A DNA stretch of 64,000 nucleotides from Actinomycetota bacterium (GCA_020161755.1 JAIUOS010000016.1:1-64000), one strand, 5' to 3'. Positions 36,672 to 45,589 are shown, counted from the first letter of the stretch. Notes: generated by a model from the sequence alone, not told the origin. Program-made: numbers and translations.

Positions 36672-38216
36672 GTGGGCATCGATCGCACCGGCGCGCCGGC
36701 CGTCCATCTCGGGGTCGACATCGGAACCTCCGGCTGCCGGACGATCGCGGTCGACGCCGAGGGCCGGACGCTGGCCGTCGCCGACCGCACCTACGCCCTC
36801 CACACCCCAGCCCCCGGCTGGGTCGAGCAGGACCCGAACGACTGGATCGAGGGGGCGCTGGACACCATCGCGGAGGTCTGCGCGTCGGGGACGTTCGACC
36901 CGGCCGGCGTCCGCGGGATCGGGGTGGACGGCCAGAGCTGGGCCTGCGTCCCGGTCGACGCGGACGGCAGGGTGCTCGCGAACAGCCCGATCTGGATGGA
37001 CACCCGCTGCCAGCCGCTCTGCGACGAGATCCTCGCCACGGTGCCCGCGTCCGAGGTGCTGGCGTTGGCCGGCAACCGGCTGAGCCCCAGCTACTCCACC
37101 GCCAAGGCGATCTGGTTCGAGCGCGAACGCCCCGACGTCCACGCGCGCACCCGCTGGTTCCTCCAGTGCAACAGCGTGGTGGTGATGGCGCTCACCGGCG
37201 TCGCCAGCCAGGACCGCTCCCAGGACTACGGGTGGCACTTCATCGACGTGGCCACCGGCCGGGCCGACCGCGCAGCCGCCGCGCGGCTGGGGGTGGACGC
37301 AGACCGCATCCCCACCTCGGTCGAACCGACGACCGTCGTCGGCGGCGTCCGGGCGGCGGTGGCCGCACGCACCGGGGTGCCGGAAGGGACGCCGGTGGTC
37401 GCCGGCGGGCTGGACGCGGCGTGCGGCACGCTGGGGGCCGGCGTCGTCCGTCCGGGCCAGACCCAGGAACAGGGCGGCCAGGCCGGCGGCATGAGCATCG
37501 CCATGGACGCCCCGGTCGCCGACGAGCGCCTGATCCTCTCCCGGCACGTCGTGCCCGGGCTGTGGCTGCTCCAGGGCGGCACGGTCGCCGGCGCGGCCAG
37601 CCTGGCCTGGCTCACCCGGGTGGTCGGCGAGGCCGAGCGGCTGGCCGCGCAGGCCGGCGGCCGTGACGTCTACGAGGAGGTCTCGGCGCTCGCCGACGGC
37701 GCACCGGTCGGCAGCGGCGGGCTGGTCTTCCTGCCCTACCTCTCCGGCGAACGGTCGCCGATCTGGGACTCCGACGCCCGCGGCGCGTTCGTCGGCCTGA
37801 CCCTCGCCACCGGACGCGGCGAGCTGTACCGCGCGGTGATGGAGGGCGTGGCGATGGCGCTGCGGCACAACCTCGAGGTCGCGGCGTCCGCCGGCGCGCA
37901 GGTCGCCGAACTCCTGGCCATCGGCGGGGCGACGAAGAGCCCGCTGTGGATGCAGATCAAGGCCGACACCACCGGCCTGCCGGTCGTGGTCGCCGCCAAC
38001 CCCAACGCCACCCCGCTGGGCGCGGCCATGCTGGCCGCGATCGGCACCGGGGCCGGCGACGCCGCCGAGCTCGTCGCGCGTTGGGTGCAGCGCGGCACCG
38101 CGTTCGCCCCCGACGCCGCCGCCGGTGCGCGCTACGACCTGCTGTACCGCACGTACGCCGGCCTCTATCCCGCCCTCACGCCGGGCATGCACGACCTGGC
38201 CGCCTTCGGCCGCTGA
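36672..38216 (+). CDS. FGGY-family carbohydrate kinase 2
   Basis: 514 residues. Begins with LGVDIGTSGCRTIAVDAEG (phosphate site); the middle has GIGVDGQSWACVPVDADG and PVVAGGLDAACGTLG, and the C-terminal signature reads GVAMALRHNLEVAASAG followed by LLAIGGATKSPLWMQI. The start is the GTG at 36672 after GAGGAGGGCAC. It heads a run with a GatD-like dehydrogenase, an aldo/keto reductase and the isomerase, and is divergent from LacI 2. It probably phosphorylates a ketohexose (tagatose or fuculose); xylulokinase is the generic alternative. Confidence 0.9.
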   Translation: MGIDRTGAPAVHLGVDIGTSGCRTIAVDAEGRTLAVADRTYALHTPAPGWVEQDPNDWIEGALDTIAEVCASGTFDPAGVRGIGVDGQSWACVPVDADGRVLANSPIWMDTRCQPLCDEILATVPASEVLALAGNRLSPSYSTAKAIWFERERPDVHARTRWFLQCNSVVVMALTGVASQDRSQDYGWHFIDVATGRADRAAAARLGVDADRIPTSVEPTTVVGGVRAAVAARTGVPEGTPVVAGGLDAACGTLGAGVVRPGQTQEQGGQAGGMSIAMDAPVADERLILSRHVVPGLWLLQGGTVAGAASLAWLTRVVGEAERLAAQAGGRDVYEEVSALADGAPVGSGGLVFLPYLSGERSPIWDSDARGAFVGLTLATGRGELYRAVMEGVAMALRHNLEVAASAGAQVAELLAIGGATKSPLWMQIKADTTGLPVVVAANPNATPLGAAMLAAIGTGAGDAAELVARWVQRGTAFAPDAAAGARYDLLYRTYAGLYPALTPGMHDLAAFGR

Positions 38217-38270
38217 ACGACAGTGAACGACGATGAACGACAAGGGAGATCCTGAGGAATGAGGAGCACG

Positions 38271-39329
38271 ATGAGGGCCGCGGTCCTGCACGGACCGCGG
38301 GACGTCCGGGTCGAGGACGTCCCGGTGCCCGTGCCGGGGGCCGGGGAGGCACTGGTGCAGGTGCACCGCACCGGCGTGTGCGGGTCGGACGTGCCGCGCG
38401 TGCTGAGCGACGGCGCGCACTCCTACCCGCTGGTGCTCGGCCACGAGATCGCGGGCGTGGTCGCGTCCGTCGGTCCGGAGGTCGACGACGCCCTGGTCGG
38501 ACGCCGGGTCTCGGTCGCTCCCCTGCTGCCGTGCCACGCGTGCGCGCAGTGCCTGGCCGGCCGGTTCGCTCAGTGCCCGAACTACAGCTTCATCGGCTCG
38601 CGGATCGACGGCGGCCTGGCCGAGTACGTGGTCGCGCCGGCCCGGAACCTCACCGTGGTCGCCGACACCGTCTCCTTCCGCGACGCCGCGATGTTCGAGC
38701 CGTCGACGGTGGCGCTGCACGGCGTCCGCCACGCCGGGTTCGACGGCGGCGACGTGATCGTCCTCGGCGCCGGCACGATCGGACTGTTCACCCTCCAGTG
38801 GGTGCGCATCCTGGGCGCCGACCGGGTTGCCGTGGTGGACATGAACCCGGCCCGGCTGGCCACGGCCACCGCGCTCGGCGCGGACGCCACCTTCGACGCC
38901 CGCGACGACGGCGTCCTCGCCGCGATCAGGGCGTGGCAGGGCGGCACCGGCTTCGACCACACCTTCGAGACCGCCGGCCAGAACGCCACCATGAGCCTCG
39001 CGTTCGCGGTCACCGGCGTCGGTTCCCGGGTGTGCTTCATCGGCAACAGCCACGCCGACCTGCACTTCGACCACGCCACGTTCGAGCTGATGAACCGCAA
39101 GGAGTTCACGCTCACCGGCTCGTGGATGTCGTACAGCGCGCCGTTCCCGGGGCAGGAGTGGCGCCTCACCGCCGAGTGCGTGGCCGACGGTCGGCTGCGG
39201 ATGCCGGCCGAGTTCGTGCACGGCACCTTCGCGCTCGAGCAGGTGATGGACGCCTTCGCGCTCTTCGAGGTGCCCGGCGCCGTCACCGGCAAGATCCTCT
39301 TCTCCCCCGACCCGACCTTCCAGGAGTGA
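38271..39329 (+). CDS. Zinc-dependent polyol dehydrogenase, galactitol-1-phosphate dehydrogenase-like
   Basis: 352 residues. MDR fold with the catalytic zinc residues in GVCGSDVPRV and LGHEIAGVV, the structural-zinc cysteines CHACAQCLAGRFAQC, and the NAD motif VLGAGTIGLF. The segment ELMNRKEFTLTGSWMSYSAPFPG is characteristic of GatD-type hexitol(-phosphate) dehydrogenases. It would oxidise a hexitol or its phosphate to a ketose for the neighbouring kinases. I chose the ATG at 38271 because GAGGAGCACG precedes it; an in-frame ATG at 38259 is the alternative. Confidence 0.88.
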   Translation: MRAAVLHGPRDVRVEDVPVPVPGAGEALVQVHRTGVCGSDVPRVLSDGAHSYPLVLGHEIAGVVASVGPEVDDALVGRRVSVAPLLPCHACAQCLAGRFAQCPNYSFIGSRIDGGLAEYVVAPARNLTVVADTVSFRDAAMFEPSTVALHGVRHAGFDGGDVIVLGAGTIGLFTLQWVRILGADRVAVVDMNPARLATATALGADATFDARDDGVLAAIRAWQGGTGFDHTFETAGQNATMSLAFAVTGVGSRVCFIGNSHADLHFDHATFELMNRKEFTLTGSWMSYSAPFPGQEWRLTAECVADGRLRMPAEFVHGTFALEQVMDAFALFEVPGAVTGKILFSPDPTFQE

Positions 39330-39331
39330 GC

Positions 39332-40387
39332 ATGACCATCGACGTCCCCCACCGCATCGACCCGGCCACCGTCCCGTCGTTCGCCCTCGGCTCCGGCGCG
39401 CGCATCCCCGCGATCGGCCTGGGCACGTTCGGTTCTGACCGGTTCTCGATGGAGGAGATCGCGGCGGCGGTCGGCGTCGCGCTGCGGACGGGCTACCGGC
39501 TGATCGACTGCGCGTCCGTCTACGGCAACGAGCACCTGATCGGCCCGGTGATCCGGGACACCCTGGCGACCGAGGGGCTCTCGCGCGACGAGGTGTTCGT
39601 GATCTCGAAGGTGTGGAACGACGCCCACGCGCCGGCGGACGCGGTGGCCTCGGTGCACCGCAGCCTGTCGGACCTGGGCCTGGAGTACCTGGACGCGCTG
39701 CTCATCCACTGGCCGTTCCCGAACACCCACGCGCCGTTCGCGGCGACCGACGACCGCAACCCGTCCTCGCGGCCCTACGTCCACGCCGAGTACATGGCGA
39801 TGTACCGCGCGCTGGAGGAGCTGGTGGACGCGGGGCTGGTGCGCCACCTGGGGGTGTCGAACATGACCATCCCCAAGCTGCGGCTGGTACTGCGCGACGT
39901 CCGCATCGCCCCCGCGCTCAACGAGATGGAACTGCACCCCGCCTTCCAGCAGGGCGAGCTCTACCAGTTCAGCAAGGACCACGGCATGGTCGTGATCGGG
40001 TACTCCCCGATGGGGTCGCCGCGGCGTCCCGAGCGCGACACCTTCGACGGTGACGTCGCCGACCTCGAGCACCCGGTGGTCACCGGGATCGCCGCGGACC
40101 TCGGCGTCCACCCGGCCGAGGTGTGCCTGAAGTGGGCCGCCCAGCGCGGCCACGTCGCGATCCCGTTCTCGGTGAAGCCCGCGCAGATCGCGTCCAACCT
40201 GCGCGCGGTCACGGAGAACCCGCTCACCCCGGCGATGCTGAACGCGCTGCGCTCGGTGGAGGCCAACAGCCGGCTGATCAAGGGCCAGGTGTTCCTGTGG
40301 GAGGGCTCGGACTCGTGGCTCGACCTGTGGGACGTGGACGGCACCATCCCGGGCTGGACGGGGTACGGGAGCACCGCCGTCGAGTGA
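39332..40387 (+). CDS. Aldo/keto reductase
   Basis: 351 residues. AKR signatures: IPAIGLGTFGSDRF, GYRLIDCASVYGNE (catalytic Asp and Tyr), LIHWPFP (catalytic His), VRHLGVSNMTIPKL, and the NADP-binding IPFSVKPAQIASNL. A C-terminal extension (LWDVDGTIPGWTGYGS) makes it about 30 residues longer than typical. It begins three bases after the dehydrogenase stop and reduces an aldehyde or ketose, perhaps lactaldehyde, in this sugar pathway. Confidence 0.92.
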   Translation: MTIDVPHRIDPATVPSFALGSGARIPAIGLGTFGSDRFSMEEIAAAVGVALRTGYRLIDCASVYGNEHLIGPVIRDTLATEGLSRDEVFVISKVWNDAHAPADAVASVHRSLSDLGLEYLDALLIHWPFPNTHAPFAATDDRNPSSRPYVHAEYMAMYRALEELVDAGLVRHLGVSNMTIPKLRLVLRDVRIAPALNEMELHPAFQQGELYQFSKDHGMVVIGYSPMGSPRRPERDTFDGDVADLEHPVVTGIAADLGVHPAEVCLKWAAQRGHVAIPFSVKPAQIASNLRAVTENPLTPAMLNALRSVEANSRLIKGQVFLWEGSDSWLDLWDVDGTIPGWTGYGSTAVE

Positions 40388-40418
40388 CCTTGCAGGGGAG
40401 CAGAACGGCGCCGCAGCC

Positions 40419-40438
40419 TTGACGCTGAAATCGATTGC
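40419..40438 (+). promoter_or_regulatory. Fucose-isomerase gene promoter/operator region
   Basis: TTGACG (40419-40424) may be the -35; the operator GAAATCGATTGC (40427-40438) lies in the spacer. No convincing -10 is seen (AAGCAT at 40442-40447). Confidence 0.55.
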
Positions 40439-40524
40439 TGCAAGCATGGTGGCAGCGATTCGACGCCCCGGGCAGTGGTGCCCGGCGGTGGCCGGAGCCG
40501 CTTCGAACCTGCAAGGAGACAACG

Positions 40525-42174
40525 TTGCCCAGCTACACCTTCCCTGAGATCGTCACGCGGCCGGCCGCCGAGCCGAAGACCGTGTACACCATCGCCAACG
40601 GCGATCTCCGGCTCACCACCAACGTCAAGACCTGGACCATGCAGCAGCAGGTCGAGGGCGAGTTCGCGGCGGCGGTGGAGTCGCTCGGCTGGAACGTGCA
40701 GCGCGCGCACGGGGTGAACCCCGCGACCGGGCACGGGTTCATCGACAACCAGCGCCGCGGCATGGAGGTGTTCAAGAACGTCCCGACCGAGGCGCCGCTG
40801 GTGGTCGTCGAGGCGGTCTGGCAGTACAGCCACCACGTGCTGCACGGCCTGCGCTCCCACACCGGCCCGATCCTGCTGGTGGCGAACTTCGCCGGCGACT
40901 TCCCGGGCCTGGTCGGCATGCTGAACCTGCACGGCTCGATGGTGAAGGCCGGCATCCCGCACTCGACGCTGTGGAGCAAGGACTTCACCGACGAGTGGGC
41001 ACGCACGAAGCTCGCCGAGTGGCTGGAGACCGGCGCCATCGTCCACGACACGTCCCACGTCCGCGACCTGCCCGCGCTGCCCGACAGCGAGGAGAAGCGG
41101 CTCGGCGAGGCGCTGGCGGCGCAGCTGAAAGCCGACAAGGCGATCATCGCGGTGTTCGACGAGTACTGCATGGGCATGTACAACGCCCTGATCGACGACG
41201 AGCTGATGAACCCGGCCGGCGTCTACAAGGAGCGGCTGAGCCAGAGCGCGCTGGTCGCGGAGATGAACACCGTCAGCGACGCCGAGGCGGACGCGGTCAA
41301 GGCCTGGCTGGACGACCACGGGATGACTTTTGACATCGACAACGACGGCGACTGGAAGGAGTGCCTGACCGACGCGCAGGTGCACAGCCAGATGAAGATG
41401 TACATCGCCGCGCTGCGCCTGGCCGACGACTTCGGCGCCGACGTGGTCGGCATCCAGTACCAGCAGGGGCTGAAGGACATGGTGCCCGCGTCCGACCTGG
41501 TCGAGGGCCTGCTGAACAACGTGGAGCGTCCGCCGGTGACCTCCCGCGACGGCTCCCGCGTGCTGTACGAGGGCGCGCCGCTGCCGTGCGCGAACGAGGT
41601 GGACGAGGGCGTCGCGATCGACGCGCTGGTGACCAACCGCGTGTGGACGGCGATGGGCCTGGACCCGGCGACCACCCTGCACGACGTCCGCTGGGGCGAC
41701 GACTGGGGCGACGACTTCGTCTGGGTGCTGGAGATCTCGGGCTCGGTGCCGGCCTCCCACCTGGGCGGCTACGACAAGGCCCACGGCTACCGGCAGAGCT
41801 ACTACTTCTTCCCGCTCGGCGGCGCGACCCTGTCGGGGGTCTCGAAGCCCGGCGAGATCGTGTGGTCGCGGGTGTTCATCATGGACGGGGTGCTGCACGT
41901 CGACCTCGGCCGCGGCACCTGCATCGAGATGCCGCCCGAGGAGGTGCAGCGGCGCCTCGACTCCACCAACAAGGAGTGGCCGATCATGAACGCCGTCCTG
42001 CACGGCGTCGACCGCGACCAGCTGATGGCCCGCCACAAGGCCAACCACCTCAACGTCGCCTACGCCCCGGACGCCGAAACCGCCGACGCCGCGCTCGTCG
42101 CGAAGGCGGCCATGTTCGACGCCATGGGCTACCAGGTCCACCTGGCCGGCGAAGTCCTCACCCCCTTGCGTTGA
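40525..42174 (+). CDS. L-fucose isomerase-like protein
   Basis: 549 residues, starting with TTG seven bases after AAGGAG. It carries the fold cues of the L-fucose/arabinose isomerase group: VVVEAVWQYSHHVLHGLR, ILLVANFAGDFPGLVGMLNL, FDEYCMGMYNAL (acidic metal-ligand region), VVGIQYQQGLKDM, and a C-terminal SYYFFPLGGATLSGVSKPG. It would interconvert L-fucose and L-fuculose (or another aldose/ketose pair) with a divalent metal. The protein is typical in length for FucI-related proteins but divergent, so the substrate is inferred from fucU and the shared operator. Confidence 0.8.
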   Translation: MPSYTFPEIVTRPAAEPKTVYTIANGDLRLTTNVKTWTMQQQVEGEFAAAVESLGWNVQRAHGVNPATGHGFIDNQRRGMEVFKNVPTEAPLVVVEAVWQYSHHVLHGLRSHTGPILLVANFAGDFPGLVGMLNLHGSMVKAGIPHSTLWSKDFTDEWARTKLAEWLETGAIVHDTSHVRDLPALPDSEEKRLGEALAAQLKADKAIIAVFDEYCMGMYNALIDDELMNPAGVYKERLSQSALVAEMNTVSDAEADAVKAWLDDHGMTFDIDNDGDWKECLTDAQVHSQMKMYIAALRLADDFGADVVGIQYQQGLKDMVPASDLVEGLLNNVERPPVTSRDGSRVLYEGAPLPCANEVDEGVAIDALVTNRVWTAMGLDPATTLHDVRWGDDWGDDFVWVLEISGSVPASHLGGYDKAHGYRQSYYFFPLGGATLSGVSKPGEIVWSRVFIMDGVLHVDLGRGTCIEMPPEEVQRRLDSTNKEWPIMNAVLHGVDRDQLMARHKANHLNVAYAPDAETADAALVAKAAMFDAMGYQVHLAGEVLTPLR

Positions 42175-42232
42175 CCCCCTCCCCACCGGCATCCCCCGCC
42201 GGTCAACCCGACGTCCATGGGCGGACGGGTCA

Positions 42233-42267
42233 GGACGGCCCTGGAGGTTCCCCCTCCAGGGCCGTCC
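42233..42267. terminator. Hairpin between isomerase and rhaB
   Basis: A 15-bp perfect stem GGACGGCCCTGGAGG with loop TTCCC; a likely bidirectional terminator. Confidence 0.7.
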
Positions 42268-42283
42268 GCCGTTCCACGCCACT

Positions 42284-42345
42284 TCGCCACCGAATTGTCC
42301 CCTCGCCACCGGAATTCCGGTGGCGAGGGGACAATTCGGTGGCGA
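42284..42345. repeat. 62-bp perfect palindrome
   Basis: Arms of 31 bases beginning TCGCCACCGAATTGTCCCCT are exact reverse complements with no spacer. It lies between two convergent genes, 16 bases before the rhaB stop codon, and carries the GCCACCG word seen in the 21771 inverted repeat. Confidence 0.9.
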
Positions 42346-42361
42346 GGAGGGCCTGTCCGAG

Positions 42362-43846
42362 CTACGGCGTGGCGGGATAGGCGCGGCGCTCGGCCGCGTC
42401 CCAGCGCTCGGCGGGCAGGTCGAGGACGCCGGGCAGGTAGGTCGTGAGGTCGGAGGAAGCGATCGCGACCTCGCGCAGGGCCATCCGGTCGCCGGAGAGC
42501 GCGCCGCACGCGCGGGCCTGGACGAGCAGGTTGCCCAGCGCGGTGCCCTCGGACGGTCCGGCCACCACCCGCAGCCCGGTGGCCTCGGCGGTGAGCTGGC
42601 ACAGCAGCGTGTTCTGGCAGCCGCCGCCGACGACGTGGACGACTGACACCTCGCGTCCGGCGAGCGCGCAGGCGGCGGCGATCGTGCGGCGGTAGGCCAG
42701 CGCCAGCGAGTCGAGGATGCAGCGGCAGATCGTCGCCGGGTCGTCGGGGAGCTCCTGGCCGGTCTCGGCGGCCATCTCCCGTAGCCGTGCGGGCATGTCG
42801 CCGGGCGGCAGCAGCCGCGCGTCCGTCATGTCGAGGACGCACTCCAGGCCGGGCTCACCGGCGGCGGCGTCCAGCAGGTCGGCCAGGGACACGTCGCGTC
42901 CGGCGGCCTGCCAGGCGCGGATGCTCTCGCTGAGCACCCACAGCCCCATCACGTTCTTGAGGTAGCGGACGGTGCCGTCGATGCCGAGCTCGTTGGTGAA
43001 GTCGGCGGCCCGGCTGGCCTCGCTGAGCACCGGCTGCTCCAGTTCCAGGCCGACCAGCGACCAGGTGCCCGAGGAGATGAAGGCGAAGTCGGCACTGCGG
43101 GCCGGGATCGACGCGACGGCGGACGCGGTGTCGTGGCCGCCCACAGCGACCACCTTCAGCGGCGTGCTGAACAGGCCGTCGGTGGTCGTGCCGAGCACGG
43201 TGCCCGGCTCGACGAGCTCAGGCAGGACGCGGGGAACCGGCAGCCCGTAGCGCTCGGCGAGGTGCGCGCAGGTGGCCGGTGACCACTGGCGCGCGGCGAC
43301 GTCGAGCAGGCCGGTCGTCGAGGCGATCGTGACCTCGGCGACGCGGCGTCCGCACAACCAGTAGGACATCAGATCGGGGGTCAGCAGGACGGCGTCGACC
43401 GCGTCCCAGTCGGCGTCGCGTCCGGACACGAGCTGGAAGATCGTGTTGATCGCCATCACCTGGAGGCCCGCGGTGGCGTACAGATCTTCGGCGGGCAGCC
43501 CCTCGAAGACCAGCTCTGGGACGCCGCCGGTGCGGTCGTCGCGGTAGTGGAACGGAGGCTCGAGAAGGGTGCCGTCGTGGCCGAGACGCCCGTAGTCGAC
43601 GCCCCAGGTGTCGACGCCCACCGATTCGAGCGCGCCCCCGCTGGCGGCGATGGCCGCCTCAATGCCGGCCCGGACCTTGGCGAACAGGCCAGCGGCGTCG
43701 GTGTGGATCCCGTCGGCCTGTTCCACGGGCCCGTTCTCGAAGCGGACGGTCTGGGTGAGCTCGAAGCGTCCGTCCTCAAGACGGCCGAGGATCACCCGTC
43801 CGCTGGACGCGCCGAGGTCGGCGGCGGCGAAGTAGCGCGGCCCCAT
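42362..43846 (-). CDS. rhaB: Rhamnulokinase
   Basis: 494 residues. FGGY fold of the RhaB type: FAAADLGASSGRVILG, GVDTWGVDYGRLG, FHYRDDRTGG, AVGGHDTASAVASIP, FISSGTWSLVGLE and HVVGGGCQNTLLCQLTAEATG. It phosphorylates L-rhamnulose at C1 for the aldolase. I chose the ATG at 43846 because the family starts here; a frame extends to 43888 but runs over the operator. The gene lies downstream of rhaI and rhaM with a separate operator and -10-like TAGGGT. Confidence 0.95.
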   Translation of the reverse strand: MGPRYFAAADLGASSGRVILGRLEDGRFELTQTVRFENGPVEQADGIHTDAAGLFAKVRAGIEAAIAASGGALESVGVDTWGVDYGRLGHDGTLLEPPFHYRDDRTGGVPELVFEGLPAEDLYATAGLQVMAINTIFQLVSGRDADWDAVDAVLLTPDLMSYWLCGRRVAEVTIASTTGLLDVAARQWSPATCAHLAERYGLPVPRVLPELVEPGTVLGTTTDGLFSTPLKVVAVGGHDTASAVASIPARSADFAFISSGTWSLVGLELEQPVLSEASRAADFTNELGIDGTVRYLKNVMGLWVLSESIRAWQAAGRDVSLADLLDAAAGEPGLECVLDMTDARLLPPGDMPARLREMAAETGQELPDDPATICRCILDSLALAYRRTIAAACALAGREVSVVHVVGGGCQNTLLCQLTAEATGLRVVAGPSEGTALGNLLVQARACGALSGDRMALREVAIASSDLTTYLPGVLDLPAERWDAAERRAYPATP

Positions 43847-43903
43847 CAGGACACCCCTGCGACACTGCGGGCGGAGAAGACCATGCACTGTCCTAACGAG
43901 TGT

Positions 43904-43915
43904 TGAATCGTTTCA
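43904..43915 (-). promoter_or_regulatory. Operator TGAATCGTTTCA before rhaB
   Basis: Almost palindromic, directly following a TAGGGT box (43917-43922, minus strand). Confidence 0.6.
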
Positions 43916-43919
43916 TACC

Positions 43920-44279
43920 CTAGGCCCCGGACGTGCCTCCGTCAAGCCCGGACGCGGCCAGCTGGTCCTCGAGGTTGAAGACCTCCTCGAGGCGTTCCCA
44001 GGCCTCGTCGGGGGCACCCTCGGACGCGAACAGCCGCGCCATCTCAGCCTGCCACGTCGCGTTCACCTCGGTGGCGGCAACGCGGTCCTGGGCGGCGTCG
44101 AGGTCGTCGGCCTCGCAGTAGCCGATCAGCAGTCCGTCGGGACGCAGGAACAGCGAGTAGTTGCGCCAGCCGGCGTCCCGCAGGGCCACCAGCAGCTCGG
44201 GCCACACCGCGGCGTGCCGCGCCTTGTACTCGTCCAGCTTCGCCGGATCGACGCGACCCAGCAGGCAGTACCTGGCCAT
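43920..44279 (-). CDS. rhaM: L-rhamnose mutarotase
   Basis: 119 residues, slightly longer than the usual 104-110 of RhaM. Starts ARYCLLGRVDPAKLDEYKARHAAVWPELL, with the catalytic histidine in ARHAAVWPE, then NYSLFLRPDGLLIGYCEADD and the family tail (ATWQAEMARLF). It equilibrates L-rhamnose anomers. The ATG follows GAAGGGAG. It sits between rhaI and rhaB on the same strand. Confidence 0.94.
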   Translation of the reverse strand: MARYCLLGRVDPAKLDEYKARHAAVWPELLVALRDAGWRNYSLFLRPDGLLIGYCEADDLDAAQDRVAATEVNATWQAEMARLFASEGAPDEAWERLEEVFNLEDQLAASGLDGGTSGA

Positions 44280-44320
44280 CGAAAGACAGCTCCCTTCCCC
44301 TCGGTGGTTCAAGCGACTGA

Positions 44321-44409
44321 CGCCGAAACGAAAGGGGACTGTCCCCTTTCGTTTCGGCGTGCGGTTGTCGTGCGCCGGACCAAAAGGGGACAGTCCCCTT
44401 TTGGTCCGG
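44321..44409. repeat. Pair of AAGGGGACTGTCCCCTT-type palindromes
   Basis: Two hairpins, 44321-44359 (18-bp arms) and 44375-44409 (16-bp arms), share the core AAAGGGGA-3-TCCCCTTT but have different outer arms. They lie in the rhaI-rhaM gap. A matching pair is at 61273-61348. Confidence 0.88.
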
Positions 44410-44422
44410 TGCCACGTGCTGG

Positions 44423-45589
44423 TCAGGCGCCCCAGCCGGCCTGGGTGCCGCCGACGCGGTCCTCGGCGATCCGGGCCAGGTAGCCAGTGTCGGCGAAGGC
44501 CTTCATCGGGTCGGCGGGCAGGCCGCGGGACTCCCGCCAGGCGGCGAGGTCGGCGCGGACGTCGGTGTAGAAGGCGTCCATCAGGACGCCGTTGGCGGCG
44601 AGCACGTCACCGGCGGCCTGGGCGGCGTCCAGCGCGTCGTGGTCGACCAGCAGGGCCTTGGCGGTCATCTCCTGGACGTTGAGCACCGACCGGATCTGGC
44701 CGGGGATCTTGTCCTCGACGTTGTGGCACTGGTCGAGCATGAACGCGACGTCGGAGTCGGGGCCGTAGCCGCCGCCGCGGATCACCTCGTACAGGATCCG
44801 GAACAGCTGGAACGGGTCGGCCGCGCCCACGATCAGGTCGTCGTCGGCGTAGAAGCGGGAGTTGAAGTCGAACGAACCGAGCTTCCCCAGCCGCAGCAGC
44901 TGCATCACGATGAACTCGATGTTGGTGCCCGGCGCGTGGTGGCCGGTGTCCAGGCACACCATCGCCTTGTCGCCGAGCGCGCTCACCTGGGCGTACGACG
45001 TGCCCCAGTCGGGCACATCGGTGTGGTAGAACGCCGGCTCGAAGAACTTGTACTCCAGCACCAGCCGCTGCTCGGGCCCGAGCCGGTCGTAGATCTTGTG
45101 CAGCGAATCGGCGAGCCTGTCCTGACGTCCACGCAGGTCCGTCTGGCCGGGGTAGTTCGAGCCGTCGGCGAGCCAGATCTTCAGGTCGCGGCTGCTCGTG
45201 GCGTCCATGATTTCGAGGCACTCGAAGTGGTGGTCGATCGCCGTCTGGCGCACCGTGTCGTCGTGGTGGGTGAGCGAGCCGAACTTGTAGATGTCGGCCT
45301 GGAACGTGTTCGAGTTGATCGTGCCCAGCGCCACCCCCAGGTCGGCGGCGTAGGCGGCCAGCGCGGCGTAGTCGTCGGTCTTGTCCCACGGGATGTGCAG
45401 CGCGACGGACGGCGCCAGCCCGGTGAACTTGTGCACCTGCGCGGCGTCGGCCAGCTTCTCCTGGACCGTGCGCGGCGTCCCCGGCGTCCCGAACACCCTG
45501 AAACGCGTCCCCGAGTTCCCGAACGCCCAGCTGGGCAGCTCGATGGCCTGGACGGCCAGCTGGTCAGTGATCGATGCGAAAGTGGTCAT
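44423..45589 (-). CDS. rhaI: L-rhamnose isomerase (RhaI type)
   Basis: 388 residues of the TIM-barrel type resembling Pseudomonas RhaI rather than E. coli RhaA: VALHIPWD, LGTINSNTFQ, WLADGSNYPGQ, LEYKFFEPAFYHTD, CLDTGHHAPGTNIEFIV, FNSRFYADDDLIVG and MLDQCHNVEDK provide the metal-binding Glu/His/Asp set. It converts L-rhamnose to L-rhamnulose. The ATG at 45589 begins the conserved protein; the longer frame upstream lacks family similarity. The operator TGAATCGTTCCA is about 90 bases upstream. Confidence 0.93.
   Translation of the reverse strand: MTTFASITDQLAVQAIELPSWAFGNSGTRFRVFGTPGTPRTVQEKLADAAQVHKFTGLAPSVALHIPWDKTDDYAALAAYAADLGVALGTINSNTFQADIYKFGSLTHHDDTVRQTAIDHHFECLEIMDATSSRDLKIWLADGSNYPGQTDLRGRQDRLADSLHKIYDRLGPEQRLVLEYKFFEPAFYHTDVPDWGTSYAQVSALGDKAMVCLDTGHHAPGTNIEFIVMQLLRLGKLGSFDFNSRFYADDDLIVGAADPFQLFRILYEVIRGGGYGPDSDVAFMLDQCHNVEDKIPGQIRSVLNVQEMTAKALLVDHDALDAAQAAGDVLAANGVLMDAFYTDVRADLAAWRESRGLPADPMKAFADTGYLARIAEDRVGGTQAGWGA

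Noticed and set aside
36633-39221. An 862-codon open frame on the minus strand
   Set aside because: Antisense to FGGY kinase 2 and the polyol dehydrogenase, both of which have clear family motifs.
43847-43888. N-terminal extension of RhaB (MHGLLRPQ...)
   Set aside because: The conserved protein starts at the ATG at 43846; the extension runs towards the operator and has no family similarity.
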